This document shows positions 1 to 6,527 of a stretch of DNA of 10,785 nucleotides, one piece after another. This DNA is from Novosphingobium sp. (GTDB lineage Bacteria > Pseudomonadota > Alphaproteobacteria > Sphingomonadales > Sphingomonadaceae): NCBI GenBank assembly GCA_030830245.1, contig JAURNJ010000310.1, positions 1 through 10,785 of the forward strand, given 5' to 3'. Numbering within the stretch: position 1 is the first letter of the stretch; each line of letters opens with the position of its first letter. The translations under genes were made by a program, and so were the position numbers. A model generated the notes under the pieces. That model was not told where the DNA came from. It saw nothing but the letters and a program-made list of their open reading frames with translations, and made no database searches.

Positions 1-941
1 CGCACGGTTGCCATCACTGCCAGCGAATTGGCCACCCAGTGAGCGCCGGGCATGGCAACGGTGTAGCAAATGCGCCTGTCGCCCATATCGACCGTAACCA
101 GCGTGCCGCCGTCCGTTCCGGCAACCGCGTCGAGCAGGCGCACATCGGCATGGTCCGCCGATCCGAACGAGACGACTTGCGCGCCGCACCGCTGCGCCGC
201 CTTGTTCAGGCGCTCAAAATGCGGGCTGTCAGCGGGGATGACGGCAGTGCCACCGGGTTCCAGACCCTCGAAGATCTCGGCCTTGGCGTCCGCGATCGCT
301 TCCTCGCTGCCCAGCATCTCGATGTGCGCGGGCGCGATGGTGGTGATGACGGCAACGTGAGGGCGCACCTGCCGGGTAAGCGCAGCGATCTCGCCCGCGT
401 GGTTCATGCCCATCTCGAACACGCCATAGCGGGAGCGAGCAGGCATTCGCGCCAGGCTCAGCGGCACGCCGACATGGTTGTTGTAACTCTTGACCGAGCG
501 ATGCGCCCTGCCCCTGCTCGACCGGTCGAGCGCGGCATAGATCGCTTCCTTGACCCCGGTCTTGCCGACCGAGCCGGTGACGCCGACGATGCGCGCGCGG
601 GTGCGTTCGCGTGCCGCAGCGCCAAGCCGTTCGAGCGCGGCGGTGGTGTCGGTGACGCGCAAGTTGGGCGCGTCGCACTCACGATCGACGACGACGGCGG
701 TCGCACCCTTGTCGAGCGCCATTTCGATGAAGCGGTGGCCGTCTGTGCTTTCGCCCTTCAAGGCGAAGAACAGGTCGCCGGGCTGCACGTCGCGCGAATC
801 GATCTCGACACCGGAGACCACGAAGTCGGAGTTGGCCGTACCCTTCACCGCGCGGGCAAGCGCAATGGCATCCCACAGCCCGGTATGTTCCGCATCCTCG
901 GTCAGCACGGGCCATTGCAGCAATTTGGGTTGTGCGTTCAT
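1..941 (-). CDS. murF: MurF, UDP-MurNAc-tripeptide--D-Ala-D-Ala ligase (partial, C-terminus beyond left edge)
   Basis: Cytoplasmic ATP-dependent ligase that adds D-Ala-D-Ala to UDP-MurNAc-tripeptide, the last cytoplasmic step of the peptidoglycan precursor stem peptide. I translated the minus strand from ATG at 941: it stays open for 313 codons to the window edge, about two thirds of a usual 450-480 residue MurF. Visible are the N-terminal Mur domain with SGVEIDSRDVQPGDLFFALKG (about 43-63), the ATP-binding P-loop GVTGSVGKT (120-128, Lys127), the SYNNHVGVPLSL segment typical of MurF, and FEMGMNHAGEI and ITTIAPAHIE in the central domain. The SYNN and GMNHAGEI signatures separate it from MurE and MurC. 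The ATG overlaps the murE stop (ATGA), and GGGAG lies 10 nt upstream (952-956), so translation is probably coupled to murE. The only oddity is truncation by the window. Confidence 0.96.
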   Translation of the reverse strand, partial: MNAQPKLLQWPVLTEDAEHTGLWDAIALARAVKGTANSDFVVSGVEIDSRDVQPGDLFFALKGESTDGHRFIEMALDKGATAVVVDRECDAPNLRVTDTTAALERLGAAARERTRARIVGVTGSVGKTGVKEAIYAALDRSSRGRAHRSVKSYNNHVGVPLSLARMPARSRYGVFEMGMNHAGEIAALTRQVRPHVAVITTIAPAHIEMLGSEEAIADAKAEIFEGLEPGGTAVIPADSPHFERLNKAAQRCGAQVVSFGSADHADVRLLDAVAGTDGGTLVTVDMGDRRICYTVAMPGAHWVANSLAVMATV

Positions 942-2401
942 CCGGCTTTCTCTCCCATGGCGCCCGCCAGTTCGCGCGCGACCGTTACATCGTCGAACGG
1001 CAGGACGACGCGCGCGTCGCCGCTGCCAATCACTTGCCCCTGTTCATGGCCCTTGCCCGCGACCAGCACGATGTCCTTGCCGCCTGCCTGCGCGATCGCT
1101 GCCCCGATGGCTTCGCGCCGGTCCCCGATCTCGACAGCGCCGGGGCATCCCGCCAGTACCATCGCGCGGATCGCAGCCGCATCCTCTCCGCGCGGATTGT
1201 CGTCAGTAACGATGACAAGGTCCGCGCCTGCCGCAGCGGCAGCACCCATCGGTGCGCGCTTGCCCGTGTCGCGGTCGCCCCCTGCCCCAAAAACGCAAAT
1301 CAGCCGCCCCTCTGCGTGCGGTCGCAGCGCATCGAGCGCCGCGATCAGCGCATCAGGCGTGTGCGCATAGTCGACGTAGACCGGCGCGCCGCTGGCTGCA
1401 ATCGCGGCACGTTCCAGCCGCCCGCGCACCGGAGCAAGCCGCGCCATCGCATCGAAAGTTCGCGCGGCATCGCCGCCCGTCGCCAGCACCAGCCCCGCCG
1501 CGACTAGCGCGTTTGCCGCCTGGTAAGCTCCGATCAGCGGCAGCTTGACGGTGCGCCGCGCGCCTTCGTGTTCCAGCATGAGCACCTGGCCAAGCTGCCC
1601 CGGCTCGCGTGCCACCAGCCGCAGGGTTTCGCCCTTTTCGCCGACCGTCAGCAGCTTCAGCCCGCGTGTGCGCGCATGCTCGATCGCGCGCTGCGACCAC
1701 TCATCATCGGACCAGATAACCGCAGATCCGCCTTGGCTCACCACTTCGTCGAACAGCCGCATCTTGACGGCAAAGTAGTCTTCCATGTTTGAATGGTAGT
1801 CTAGGTGATCGCGGCTGAGATTGGTGAAGGCCCCGGCGATCACCGGCAGTCCCTCGTTGCGGTACTGGGCAAGCCCGTGGCTCGAAGCTTCGTAGGCGGC
1901 ATGGCTGACGCCTTCGCGCGCAAGGCCGCTCATCGTCGCAAGGAAAGTGACAATGTCGGGCGTGGTCATGCCGGTATAGACCGTCTCGACGTGCGAGGTG
2001 ATGCCAAGCGTGCCGATGGACGCGGCGCGATGGCCCGCCATCTGCCAAAGCTGGCGGACCATCTCGACCGTGGACGTCTTGCCGTTGGTTCCCGTTACCG
2101 CGACCACCGTTTCGGGAAAAGGCGCGTAGAACGGGGCGGCAAGCAGGGCGAAGGCGCGGCGCGGGAGTGGATTGGCGAAGTGCACCGCGCCTTCAACTCG
2201 TGCTTCTGGCCGGGCAACTACTGCAACTGCGCCCGCGGCCAGGGCATCTTGTATAAAATCTTCTCCGTTTACGGCGAGCCCCTGAAAGGCTCCGAACACG
2301 TTACCCGGCGCGACCTTGCGGTTGTCGATCGCGAAACCGGTGATTTCAGCATCTCCTTCCAGAGCCAATCCGGCGGCTGTGGCGAGCGCAGACAGCTTCA
2401 T
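938..2401 (-). CDS. murE: MurE, UDP-MurNAc-dipeptide--meso-diaminopimelate ligase
   Basis: Adds the third stem-peptide residue to UDP-MurNAc-L-Ala-D-Glu in the cytoplasm. The protein is 487 aa, a normal family length. Seen in order: N-terminal UMAG-binding domain with IDNRKVAPGNVFGAFQG (25-41); P-loop VTGTNGKT (102-109); EASSHGL (171-177); TNLSRDHLDYH (193-203); Lys213 in YFAVKMRLF, at the family's carbamylated lysine; and the C-terminal domain with FGAGGDRDTGKR (371-382). DNPR (401-404) is the motif associated with meso-DAP rather than lysine, as expected for a Gram-negative. The frame stays open upstream to 2959 inside ftsI, but the start is placed at ATG 2401: it overlaps the ftsI stop by 4 nt (ATGA), and residue 1 onward (MKLSALATAAGL) fits the family N-terminus. 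A weak GGCGGA lies about 9 nt upstream. It overlaps murF by 4 nt downstream. Confidence 0.98.
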   Translation of the reverse strand: MKLSALATAAGLALEGDAEITGFAIDNRKVAPGNVFGAFQGLAVNGEDFIQDALAAGAVAVVARPEARVEGAVHFANPLPRRAFALLAAPFYAPFPETVVAVTGTNGKTSTVEMVRQLWQMAGHRAASIGTLGITSHVETVYTGMTTPDIVTFLATMSGLAREGVSHAAYEASSHGLAQYRNEGLPVIAGAFTNLSRDHLDYHSNMEDYFAVKMRLFDEVVSQGGSAVIWSDDEWSQRAIEHARTRGLKLLTVGEKGETLRLVAREPGQLGQVLMLEHEGARRTVKLPLIGAYQAANALVAAGLVLATGGDAARTFDAMARLAPVRGRLERAAIAASGAPVYVDYAHTPDALIAALDALRPHAEGRLICVFGAGGDRDTGKRAPMGAAAAAGADLVIVTDDNPRGEDAAAIRAMVLAGCPGAVEIGDRREAIGAAIAQAGGKDIVLVAGKGHEQGQVIGSGDARVVLPFDDVTVARELAGAMGEKAG

Positions 2402-4167
2402 TGCGACGATCCGCCGGGAATGAGGGGCTTGAGGTCGGAAATGTCGACGTCGCGCGTCTCGTCGGGCATGATGCCAAGGATCGGGCCGACCCGGGGCACT
2501 ACCCGGCCCACGACCGGCGCGGCGTTCCAGGCGGCCGTGCGCTGCCCCGAGGTCGCCTCGGTGCCTTGAGGCTCGTCGAGCATCGCGACCACGACATAGC
2601 GAGGTCGGTCCATTGGGAACGCCGCCGCGAAGGTCGAGACAAGCGAACTGCGACGATAGCCGCCGACCCCCGGCTTTTCCGCCGAACCGGTCTTGCCGCC
2701 AATGCGAAAGCCCGGCGCATTCGCCTTCTTGCCGGTACCGTAGACGACGATCATCCGCAGCATTTGGCGCATCCGCGCGCTGGTCGCCGCCTTGAACACG
2801 CGCCGCCCCCTGGGAACCTCGGAGACCTTCAGCTTGCGCAGCGTGGCGGGTCGCCAGACCCCTCCATTTACCAGCGCGGCATAGGCACAGGCGAGGTGCA
2901 GAGAGGTAACCGCAATGCCGTGGCCATAGCCGACGGTCATCGTCGTCACCCGCGACCATTTCCCATCAGGCCAGAGCGGTAAACCCTTGGCGGGCAACTC
3001 GATATAGGGTCGCTCGTTCATGCCCAGCGCCGCCATCGATTGCTTCAGCCGCGTGCCGCCAAGCTCGTCGGCAATATGTGCGGTGGCGATGTTGGACGAA
3101 TGGATCAGCGTTTCGGGCACGTTGAGCGATCCGCCGAGCGAATGGCTGTCGCGGATGGAAAAGCCGCCGATCTGAATGGGTTGCCCCGACGCATAGCGCT
3201 TGCCCAGATCCCGGATCGTCCCCGCATCGAGCGCGGCGGCAACGGTTATCGGCTTGAAGGTGGAGCCCAGCTCGTAAACCTGGTTGGTCACCCGGTTGAA
3301 CACGTTGGCCGTCTCGCCCCGGTCGGCAGCCTCCTGCGACACGAATTTGTCGCGTGACGTCACCTTGTTGGGATTGAACGATGGCAGCGAGGACAGCGCG
3401 AGCACTTCGCCGGTATCGACGTCGAGGATGATGCCCGCCGCGCCCTTGGCCCGCGAAATCTCCATGCCCCAGGCAAGTTCGTCTTCGAGCGCGCCCTGGA
3501 CGCGCGCATCGATCGACAGGGCGACGGGCTGCATGCGGGTCTGCTCGCCGCTCAGCACGTCGTCGAAATAGGCCTCCATGCCGACCTTGCCGCCCGCATC
3601 GTCTCTTTCGTTAGCGACGTAGCCCAGCACATGCGCCGCCATCGAGCCTTGCGGATAGATGCGGTCCTGCTCACGCGGGATCTGGATCGCCGGCTCGCCC
3701 AGCGCATGGACCTGGTTGGCCTGTTCGGGCAGGATACGCTGCCGCAGGCCAACACTCTTTTTGGAGGCGAGCTTGGCCAGGACCTCGCCATAATCGAGGT
3801 CCGGGAATATCCGCACCAGCGCCCGCGCCACGTCCTCGCGGCGATGCACCAGCGCGGGGCCTTCCTCCATCTCGTCGGGCTTGAACCACAGCGCATAGGC
3901 GGAAAAGTCGCGGGCGAGCACTTCGCCATTGCGATCGACAATTTCGCCCCGCGACGGAGCAAGCGCGCCGCTGAGGCTGAATTCGCGTCCGCCCTCGGCA
4001 AACAGGGCAAGCCCGAGAATGCGCAGCAGGGCGGCAAAGGCGACCAGCGCGAACAGCGCAAGGACAATAAGTGCACGCGATTTCGCCATGCTCAGCGCAC
4101 GTTGACGCACATTGACGATGCGCCGCCTTCCGGTCGATACCGTTGCCGAGATGGCGAGCGTGCTCAA
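2398..4167 (-). CDS. ftsI: FtsI/PBP3, septal peptidoglycan transpeptidase
   Basis: Monofunctional class B penicillin-binding protein that cross-links septal peptidoglycan in the periplasm, usually with FtsW and the FtsQLB complex. It is 589 aa. A short basic cytoplasmic tail (GRRR at 13-16) precedes one membrane segment (about 31-57). The PBP dimer domain follows, with RGEIVDRNGEVLA (73-85). The transpeptidase motifs are complete: S302-TF-K305 (active serine), S357-S-N359 and K492-T-G-S495. The start chosen is TTG at 4167: it overlaps the ftsL stop (TTGA), has GGAG 10 nt upstream (4178-4181), and keeps the basic N-terminal tail. An internal ATG at 4089 (residue 27) would sit just before the membrane segment but has a poorer ribosome site. 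The gene overlaps murE by 4 nt. Identification is firm; the exact start is the only uncertainty. Confidence 0.97.
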   Translation of the reverse strand: MSTLAISATVSTGRRRIVNVRQRALSMAKSRALIVLALFALVAFAALLRILGLALFAEGGREFSLSGALAPSRGEIVDRNGEVLARDFSAYALWFKPDEMEEGPALVHRREDVARALVRIFPDLDYGEVLAKLASKKSVGLRQRILPEQANQVHALGEPAIQIPREQDRIYPQGSMAAHVLGYVANERDDAGGKVGMEAYFDDVLSGEQTRMQPVALSIDARVQGALEDELAWGMEISRAKGAAGIILDVDTGEVLALSSLPSFNPNKVTSRDKFVSQEAADRGETANVFNRVTNQVYELGSTFKPITVAAALDAGTIRDLGKRYASGQPIQIGGFSIRDSHSLGGSLNVPETLIHSSNIATAHIADELGGTRLKQSMAALGMNERPYIELPAKGLPLWPDGKWSRVTTMTVGYGHGIAVTSLHLACAYAALVNGGVWRPATLRKLKVSEVPRGRRVFKAATSARMRQMLRMIVVYGTGKKANAPGFRIGGKTGSAEKPGVGGYRRSSLVSTFAAAFPMDRPRYVVVAMLDEPQGTEATSGQRTAAWNAAPVVGRVVPRVGPILGIMPDETRDVDISDLKPLIPGGSSQ

Positions 4168-4721
4168 TCGACTGTCGCTCCGGCCAGCCGGACACGGGCG
4201 GGCTGCGGCCCGGACGCTGCCTGGCCGATCACGCTGCCGACGAGATCACCCCCCTTGTTTGCCGATGGCACAGGTGCCGCGGAATCGCGCGCCACATTGC
4301 CACCGGCGGGAGCACCCTCGGCCCGCTTGCCCGTCACCGGCGAAACCAGTGCGGCAAATGGCAGCGATTCCGTCTCGGTAACCGCATGCGCCATCCGGAT
4401 CGGCTTGGGCCCACCGGGCGCGCGCGGCACGCCAAGGGCTGCCAGATGACGCTCGCCTTCGAGATACTGGCTCGCGGTGGGCGCGACATAGCCGAATTCG
4501 ATCCGGTTGAGCGCGGCGAGTTGCTGCTGGTTGGCGCGCGTCTGGAATTCGACCTCGAGGAAGCGGATGCTTTGCTGCAACGAGACGATCCGGTTCTCCG
4601 TCTCGCGCACCTGCCCCTTCACCGCATTCACCCGCAGCGTCAGCACGACAGTCAGGGCAAGGCACAAGGTCAGCACGAAGGCCCACCCGAGCGAGCGAAC
4701 GCGGTTTCTCGTCAGGTTCAT
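4164..4721 (-). CDS. ftsL: FtsL-like cell division protein with long periplasmic tail
   Basis: Small bitopic divisome protein; in the family it forms a coiled-coil complex with FtsB and FtsQ that activates FtsWI septal synthesis. The sequence shows a basic N-terminus (NRVRS), one membrane segment (about 11-31), then a probable coiled coil (about 34-75, including [20 protein letters not shown]) and the [19 protein letters not shown] stretch. FtsL sequences are divergent, so the name rests mainly on this architecture and the position between rsmH and ftsI, which is diagnostic in dcw clusters. At 185 aa it is clearly longer than the roughly 120-residue E. coli protein; the extra C-terminal part (about 110-185) is rich in Ala, Gly, Pro and Ser and looks disordered. 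ATG 4721 overlaps the rsmH stop (ATGA) and has GGAG 9 nt upstream (4731-4734). It overlaps ftsI by 4 nt. Confidence 0.9.
   Translation of the reverse strand: MNLTRNRVRSLGWAFVLTLCLALTVVLTLRVNAVKGQVRETENRIVSLQQSIRFLEVEFQTRANQQQLAALNRIEFGYVAPTASQYLEGERHLAALGVPRAPGGPKPIRMAHAVTETESLPFAALVSPVTGKRAEGAPAGGNVARDSAAPVPSANKGGDLVGSVIGQAASGPQPARVRLAGATVD
4178..4181 (-). promoter_or_regulatory. Ribosome binding site deciding the TTG start of ftsI
   Basis: On the minus strand GGAG lies 10 nt before TTG at 4167, inside the 3' end of ftsL. With the TTGA overlap it supports a TTG start rather than the internal ATG at 4089, which has only a weak GAG close by. Confidence 0.55.
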
Positions 4722-5680
4722 GCGACTCTACTCCGGCGGGAAGGCGCATCGCTGCGCGTGGCGGCTCGCAAGGTTGCCGAGCGGGAACGGGGATTGCGGG
4801 CCAGTTCGACCGGGCCAGGTCGCACCGCCTTGGCCACCTGTGCAAAAGTTGGCGCAAAGGCGGGGCCGGTCTGCGGCATATGGCGCGAAACGGTCTGGCC
4901 TGCGCCGCTCGCCTCGCGCAGGAAGCGCTTGACGATGCGGTCTTCAAGGCTGTGGAACGAGACGACCGCCAGCTTGCCCCCGGCGCAAAGCAGCTGCTCG
5001 GCAGCCATCAGCGCCTGCTCAAGCTCTTCCAGTTCGCCGTTCACATGGATGCGGATCGCCTGAAAACTGCGCGTCGCCGGATCCTTTGGCGCACCGGCAC
5101 GATAGCCCAGCGCCTTGCGCACGACCTGAGCCAGTTCGGTCGTGGTGGAAAGAGGACGGGCAGCCACGATCGCACGGGCCAGGCGTCGTGACTGCCTCTC
5201 CTCGCCGTAGCGGAACAGCACATTGGCCAGTTCCGTTTCGGGCGCGGTATTCACAAAATCTGCGGCGCTCGGACCATCGCGACCCATGCGCATGTCGAGC
5301 GGGCCTTCGGCGGCGAAGGCAAAACCGCGATCCGGCTGGTCCAGCTGCATCGAGGACACCCCGATATCGAGAGCGATGCCATCGACCCGGGAAATGCCAG
5401 CCTCGGCCATGGCCTCGACCATTTCGGAAAAGCGGCGCGGATGCAGGATGAGGCGCGGCGGCTCGCTGCCAAGTTCGGGCCAACGGTGGGGCGCGGCGCG
5501 CGCAGCGGCCAGGGCATCAGGATCGCGATCGAAGGCGTGGACGGTGGCCCCGGCATCGAGGAAGCGGCGGGTGTAGCCGCCAGCGCCGAAGGTTGCGTCT
5601 ATCACGATCCGGCCCGGACCGGGCTGGATCGCTTCGGCAACTTCGTCGAGCAGGACAGGGATGTGCGGCGAGGCCGTCAT
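4718..5680 (-). CDS. rsmH: RsmH (MraW), 16S rRNA m4C1402 N4-methyltransferase
   Basis: SAM-dependent enzyme that N4-methylates C1402 of 16S rRNA in the decoding centre of the small subunit. At 320 aa it has normal length. Family motifs run end to end: HIPVLLDEV (6-14), SAM-binding [10 protein letters not shown] (28-37), the acidic DRD (51-53), [12 protein letters not shown] (103-114), [15 protein letters not shown] (118-132), FRYGEER (156-162), [16 protein letters not shown] (202-217), [13 protein letters not shown] (241-253) and the C-terminal [10 protein letters not shown] (296-305). ATG 5680 overlaps the mraZ stop (ATGA). Only a GGGG stretch lies upstream, so translation probably depends on coupling to mraZ. 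The last 15 residues are Arg/Ser-rich. Standard second gene of the dcw cluster, overlapping ftsL by 4 nt. Nothing is missing. Confidence 0.98.
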   Translation of the reverse strand: MTASPHIPVLLDEVAEAIQPGPGRIVIDATFGAGGYTRRFLDAGATVHAFDRDPDALAAARAAPHRWPELGSEPPRLILHPRRFSEMVEAMAEAGISRVDGIALDIGVSSMQLDQPDRGFAFAAEGPLDMRMGRDGPSAADFVNTAPETELANVLFRYGEERQSRRLARAIVAARPLSTTTELAQVVRKALGYRAGAPKDPATRSFQAIRIHVNGELEELEQALMAAEQLLCAGGKLAVVSFHSLEDRIVKRFLREASGAGQTVSRHMPQTGPAFAPTFAQVAKAVRPGPVELARNPRSRSATLRAATRSDAPSRRSRVA

Positions 5681-6201
5681 GCGCGCTTCGCCCCGGTCTT
5701 CGCCTTTGACTTCGCCTTGGCGAGGTGGGCTGCCTGAAGGCTTGCGCAGGTCTGTTTCGAGCCTTCCCAGCCCGGACCTTCCATCTTGTAGAGCTCGTCA
5801 GGGTTCCAGGCAGTGAAAAAGCGGCCCGCACCCTGGAAGTAGAGCTGATCCTCGATGTTCGCCGCCTTCATGATGGAATCGGGCAGGATGAAACGTCCGC
5901 TGCCATCGAACTTCACCTCGACGACGCTGAACAGGGCCATGCCGCGCTGCACCGCATCGAAGGGCAACCCCTTTTCAAGCGCGGCTTCGGCCTCGCGATC
6001 GAACTGTTCGAGCATCTCGTCCTGCCGGGAGATGCCATAGCCGACGATGCAGGTGTGCTTCTCGTCCTTCCCGAGGCAGACGACCATCCCGCCGCTCGAT
6101 TCGATCACGGTCGAGCGGAACAGTGCAGGCAGCACGAAACGGTTCTTGTCGCCGCGAAGCGAAAAGTCCGGTCCGTTGTATCTGAACGGCACTGAAGCCA
6201 C
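5677..6201 (-). CDS. mraZ: MraZ, dcw-cluster transcriptional regulator
   Basis: Nucleoid-associated, AbrB-like DNA-binding protein that in E. coli represses its own dcw promoter; family members form ring-shaped oligomers. Two SpoVT/AbrB-type half-domains are visible: [20 protein letters not shown] (6-25) followed by ALFR, and [17 protein letters not shown] (98-114). The second has an intact DXXXR (D99...R103). In the first, the position four before R21 is Gly17, with Asp one residue later, so the motif is shifted or weakened. [20 protein letters not shown] (121-140) closes the domain. The 174-aa length exceeds the usual 143-155; the extra C-terminus ends in a Lys/Ala tail ([13 protein letters not shown]). 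The start is read as GTG 6201; a second GTG lies at 6192 (residue 4). The ribosome site is an unusual G-rich tract. First gene of the operon, overlapping rsmH by 4 nt. Confidence 0.94.
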   Translation of the reverse strand: MASVPFRYNGPDFSLRGDKNRFVLPALFRSTVIESSGGMVVCLGKDEKHTCIVGYGISRQDEMLEQFDREAEAALEKGLPFDAVQRGMALFSVVEVKFDGSGRFILPDSIMKAANIEDQLYFQGAGRFFTAWNPDELYKMEGPGWEGSKQTCASLQAAHLAKAKSKAKTGAKRA

Positions 6202-6204
6202 TTA

Positions 6205-6227
6205 CCCCAAACCCCCGCAAAGCCCCC
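6205..6227 (-). promoter_or_regulatory. G-tract leader overlapping the mraZ ribosome-binding position
   Basis: Read toward mraZ, three G-tracts of 5, 5 and 4 (6223-6227, 6212-6216, 6205-6208) are separated by short loops and end 3 nt before the GTG start. There is no normal AGGAGG. The last tract may serve as a degenerate Shine-Dalgarno. Further G-runs lie upstream at 6276-6280 and 6267-6269. An effect on mraZ translation is inference. Confidence 0.35.
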
Positions 6228-6310
6228 GCGCTCGACAAAGCCTCTCTGTCCGGCTGCGCGAACGCACCCGCTCCGCCCCCGCAAGGACGGCAAGAATCGA
6301 CAATTCCGAT

Positions 6311-6361
6311 GGGAAACCTCTGTATAACGGGAAAATCGGGGAGAAAAGGGTAAAAATGGGG
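6311..6361 (+). promoter_or_regulatory. Phased G-run array, candidate MraZ-box-like operator
   Basis: On the plus strand, G-runs start at 6311, 6329, 6338, 6348 and 6358, spacings of 18 (2x9), 9, 10 and 10 bp, separated by AT-rich spacers such as AAAAT and TAAAAAT. A weaker GG continues the phase at 6378. The outer units read TGGGA and TGGGG. E. coli MraZ is known to bind TGGGN direct repeats with 5-nt spacers (10-bp period) at its own promoter, so spacing and core match that type of operator. Here the runs are C-runs on the mraZ coding strand, opposite to the orientation I recall for E. coli. The site lies 110-160 bp upstream of the mraZ start. Binding is inferred, not shown. Confidence 0.5.
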
Positions 6362-6383
6362 TCAGATAGCCAAAATCGGTGGA

Positions 6384-6389
6384 ATAATA
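6384..6389 (-). promoter_or_regulatory. Possible -10 element for the dcw operon (weak)
   Basis: TATTAT on the minus strand matches the sigma70 -10 consensus at five of six positions. No good -35 lies 16-18 bp upstream (ACGGCG at 6407-6412). If used, transcription would start near 6377, just before the G-run array, which would fit repression by a protein bound there. TTATAC at about 6323-6328 (minus) is an alternative -10, also without a clear -35. Tentative. Confidence 0.2.
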
Positions 6390-6396
6390 GGCGCTC

Positions 6397-6416
6397 CGGT
6401 ACCACTCGCCGTACCG
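6397..6416. repeat. Inverted repeat CGGTAC-N8-GTACCG upstream of the dcw operon
   Basis: CGGTAC (6397-6402) and GTACCG (6411-6416) are perfect inverted arms with an 8-bp spacer. A further GTACCGA copy occurs at 6466-6472. The arms sit immediately upstream of the possible -10 at 6384-6389, where a dimeric regulator could bind. No specific factor is recognised. Confidence 0.35.
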
Positions 6417-6527
6417 ACCGAGAGAAAATATCGCGGAAATGCAGGCTTTTCTGGCAGGCGTGGGAGTACCGAGCCGGTGGCAGGCTATCCCCGATTTTCC
6501 CGAAGATGAGTTAAACGAAGCGCCGGA

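Larger units (their letters stand above)
6328..6502. repeat. Perfect 15-bp inverted repeat, arms 6328-6342 and 6488-6502
   Basis: CGGGAAAATCGGGGA at 6328-6342 is the exact reverse complement of TCCCCGATTTTCCCG at 6488-6502, with 145 bp between the arms. The left arm is the core of the phased G-run array; the right arm places the same two-run unit in the opposite orientation, close to the end of the upstream lipoprotein gene. The loop is too long for an ordinary hairpin terminator. A pair of binding sites for one protein is the simplest reading. Confidence 0.6.
6202..6527. other. 326-bp intergenic region upstream of mraZ
   Basis: No credible gene on either strand. It holds the phased G-run array, a 15-bp inverted repeat, a 6-bp-arm inverted repeat, an 8-bp direct repeat (TGGCAGGC at 6452-6459 and 6478-6485) and a G-rich stretch just before the mraZ start (6205-6227). 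It must contain the promoter of the six-gene dcw operon, and perhaps termination for the lipoprotein gene ending at 6528, although no stem followed by a T-run was seen. It is locally more AT-rich (about 6300-6390 and 6420-6450) than the surrounding coding DNA. Confidence 0.8.

Noticed and set aside
39..1370. Long plus-strand open frame (443 codons) antisense to murF and murE
   Set aside because: High-GC shadow frame. The minus strand encodes recognisable MurF and MurE across the same bases, and the antisense product is Arg/Ala-rich with no recognisable domain.
1805..2569. Plus-strand open frame of 254 codons across the murE/ftsI junction
   Set aside because: Antisense to conserved catalytic regions of MurE and FtsI; composition is that of a shadow frame and no motif is seen.
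2402..2959. N-terminal extension of murE by 186 codons into ftsI
   Set aside because: The frame is open, but the region encodes the FtsI C-terminal domain including KTGS in another frame. ATG 2401 gives the normal MurE N-terminus and an ATGA overlap.
2235..5519. 14-bp repeat GCGGCCAGGGCATC at 2235-2248 and 5506-5519
   Set aside because: Both copies are antisense to Asp-Ala-Leu-Ala-Ala codons in murE and rsmH; a codon-use coincidence, not an element.
6452..6485. TGGCAGGC direct repeat considered as part of a terminator or mobile element end
   Set aside because: The repeats are direct, not inverted, 26 bp apart, with no T-run, target duplication or transposase nearby. Listed only as a property of the intergenic region.
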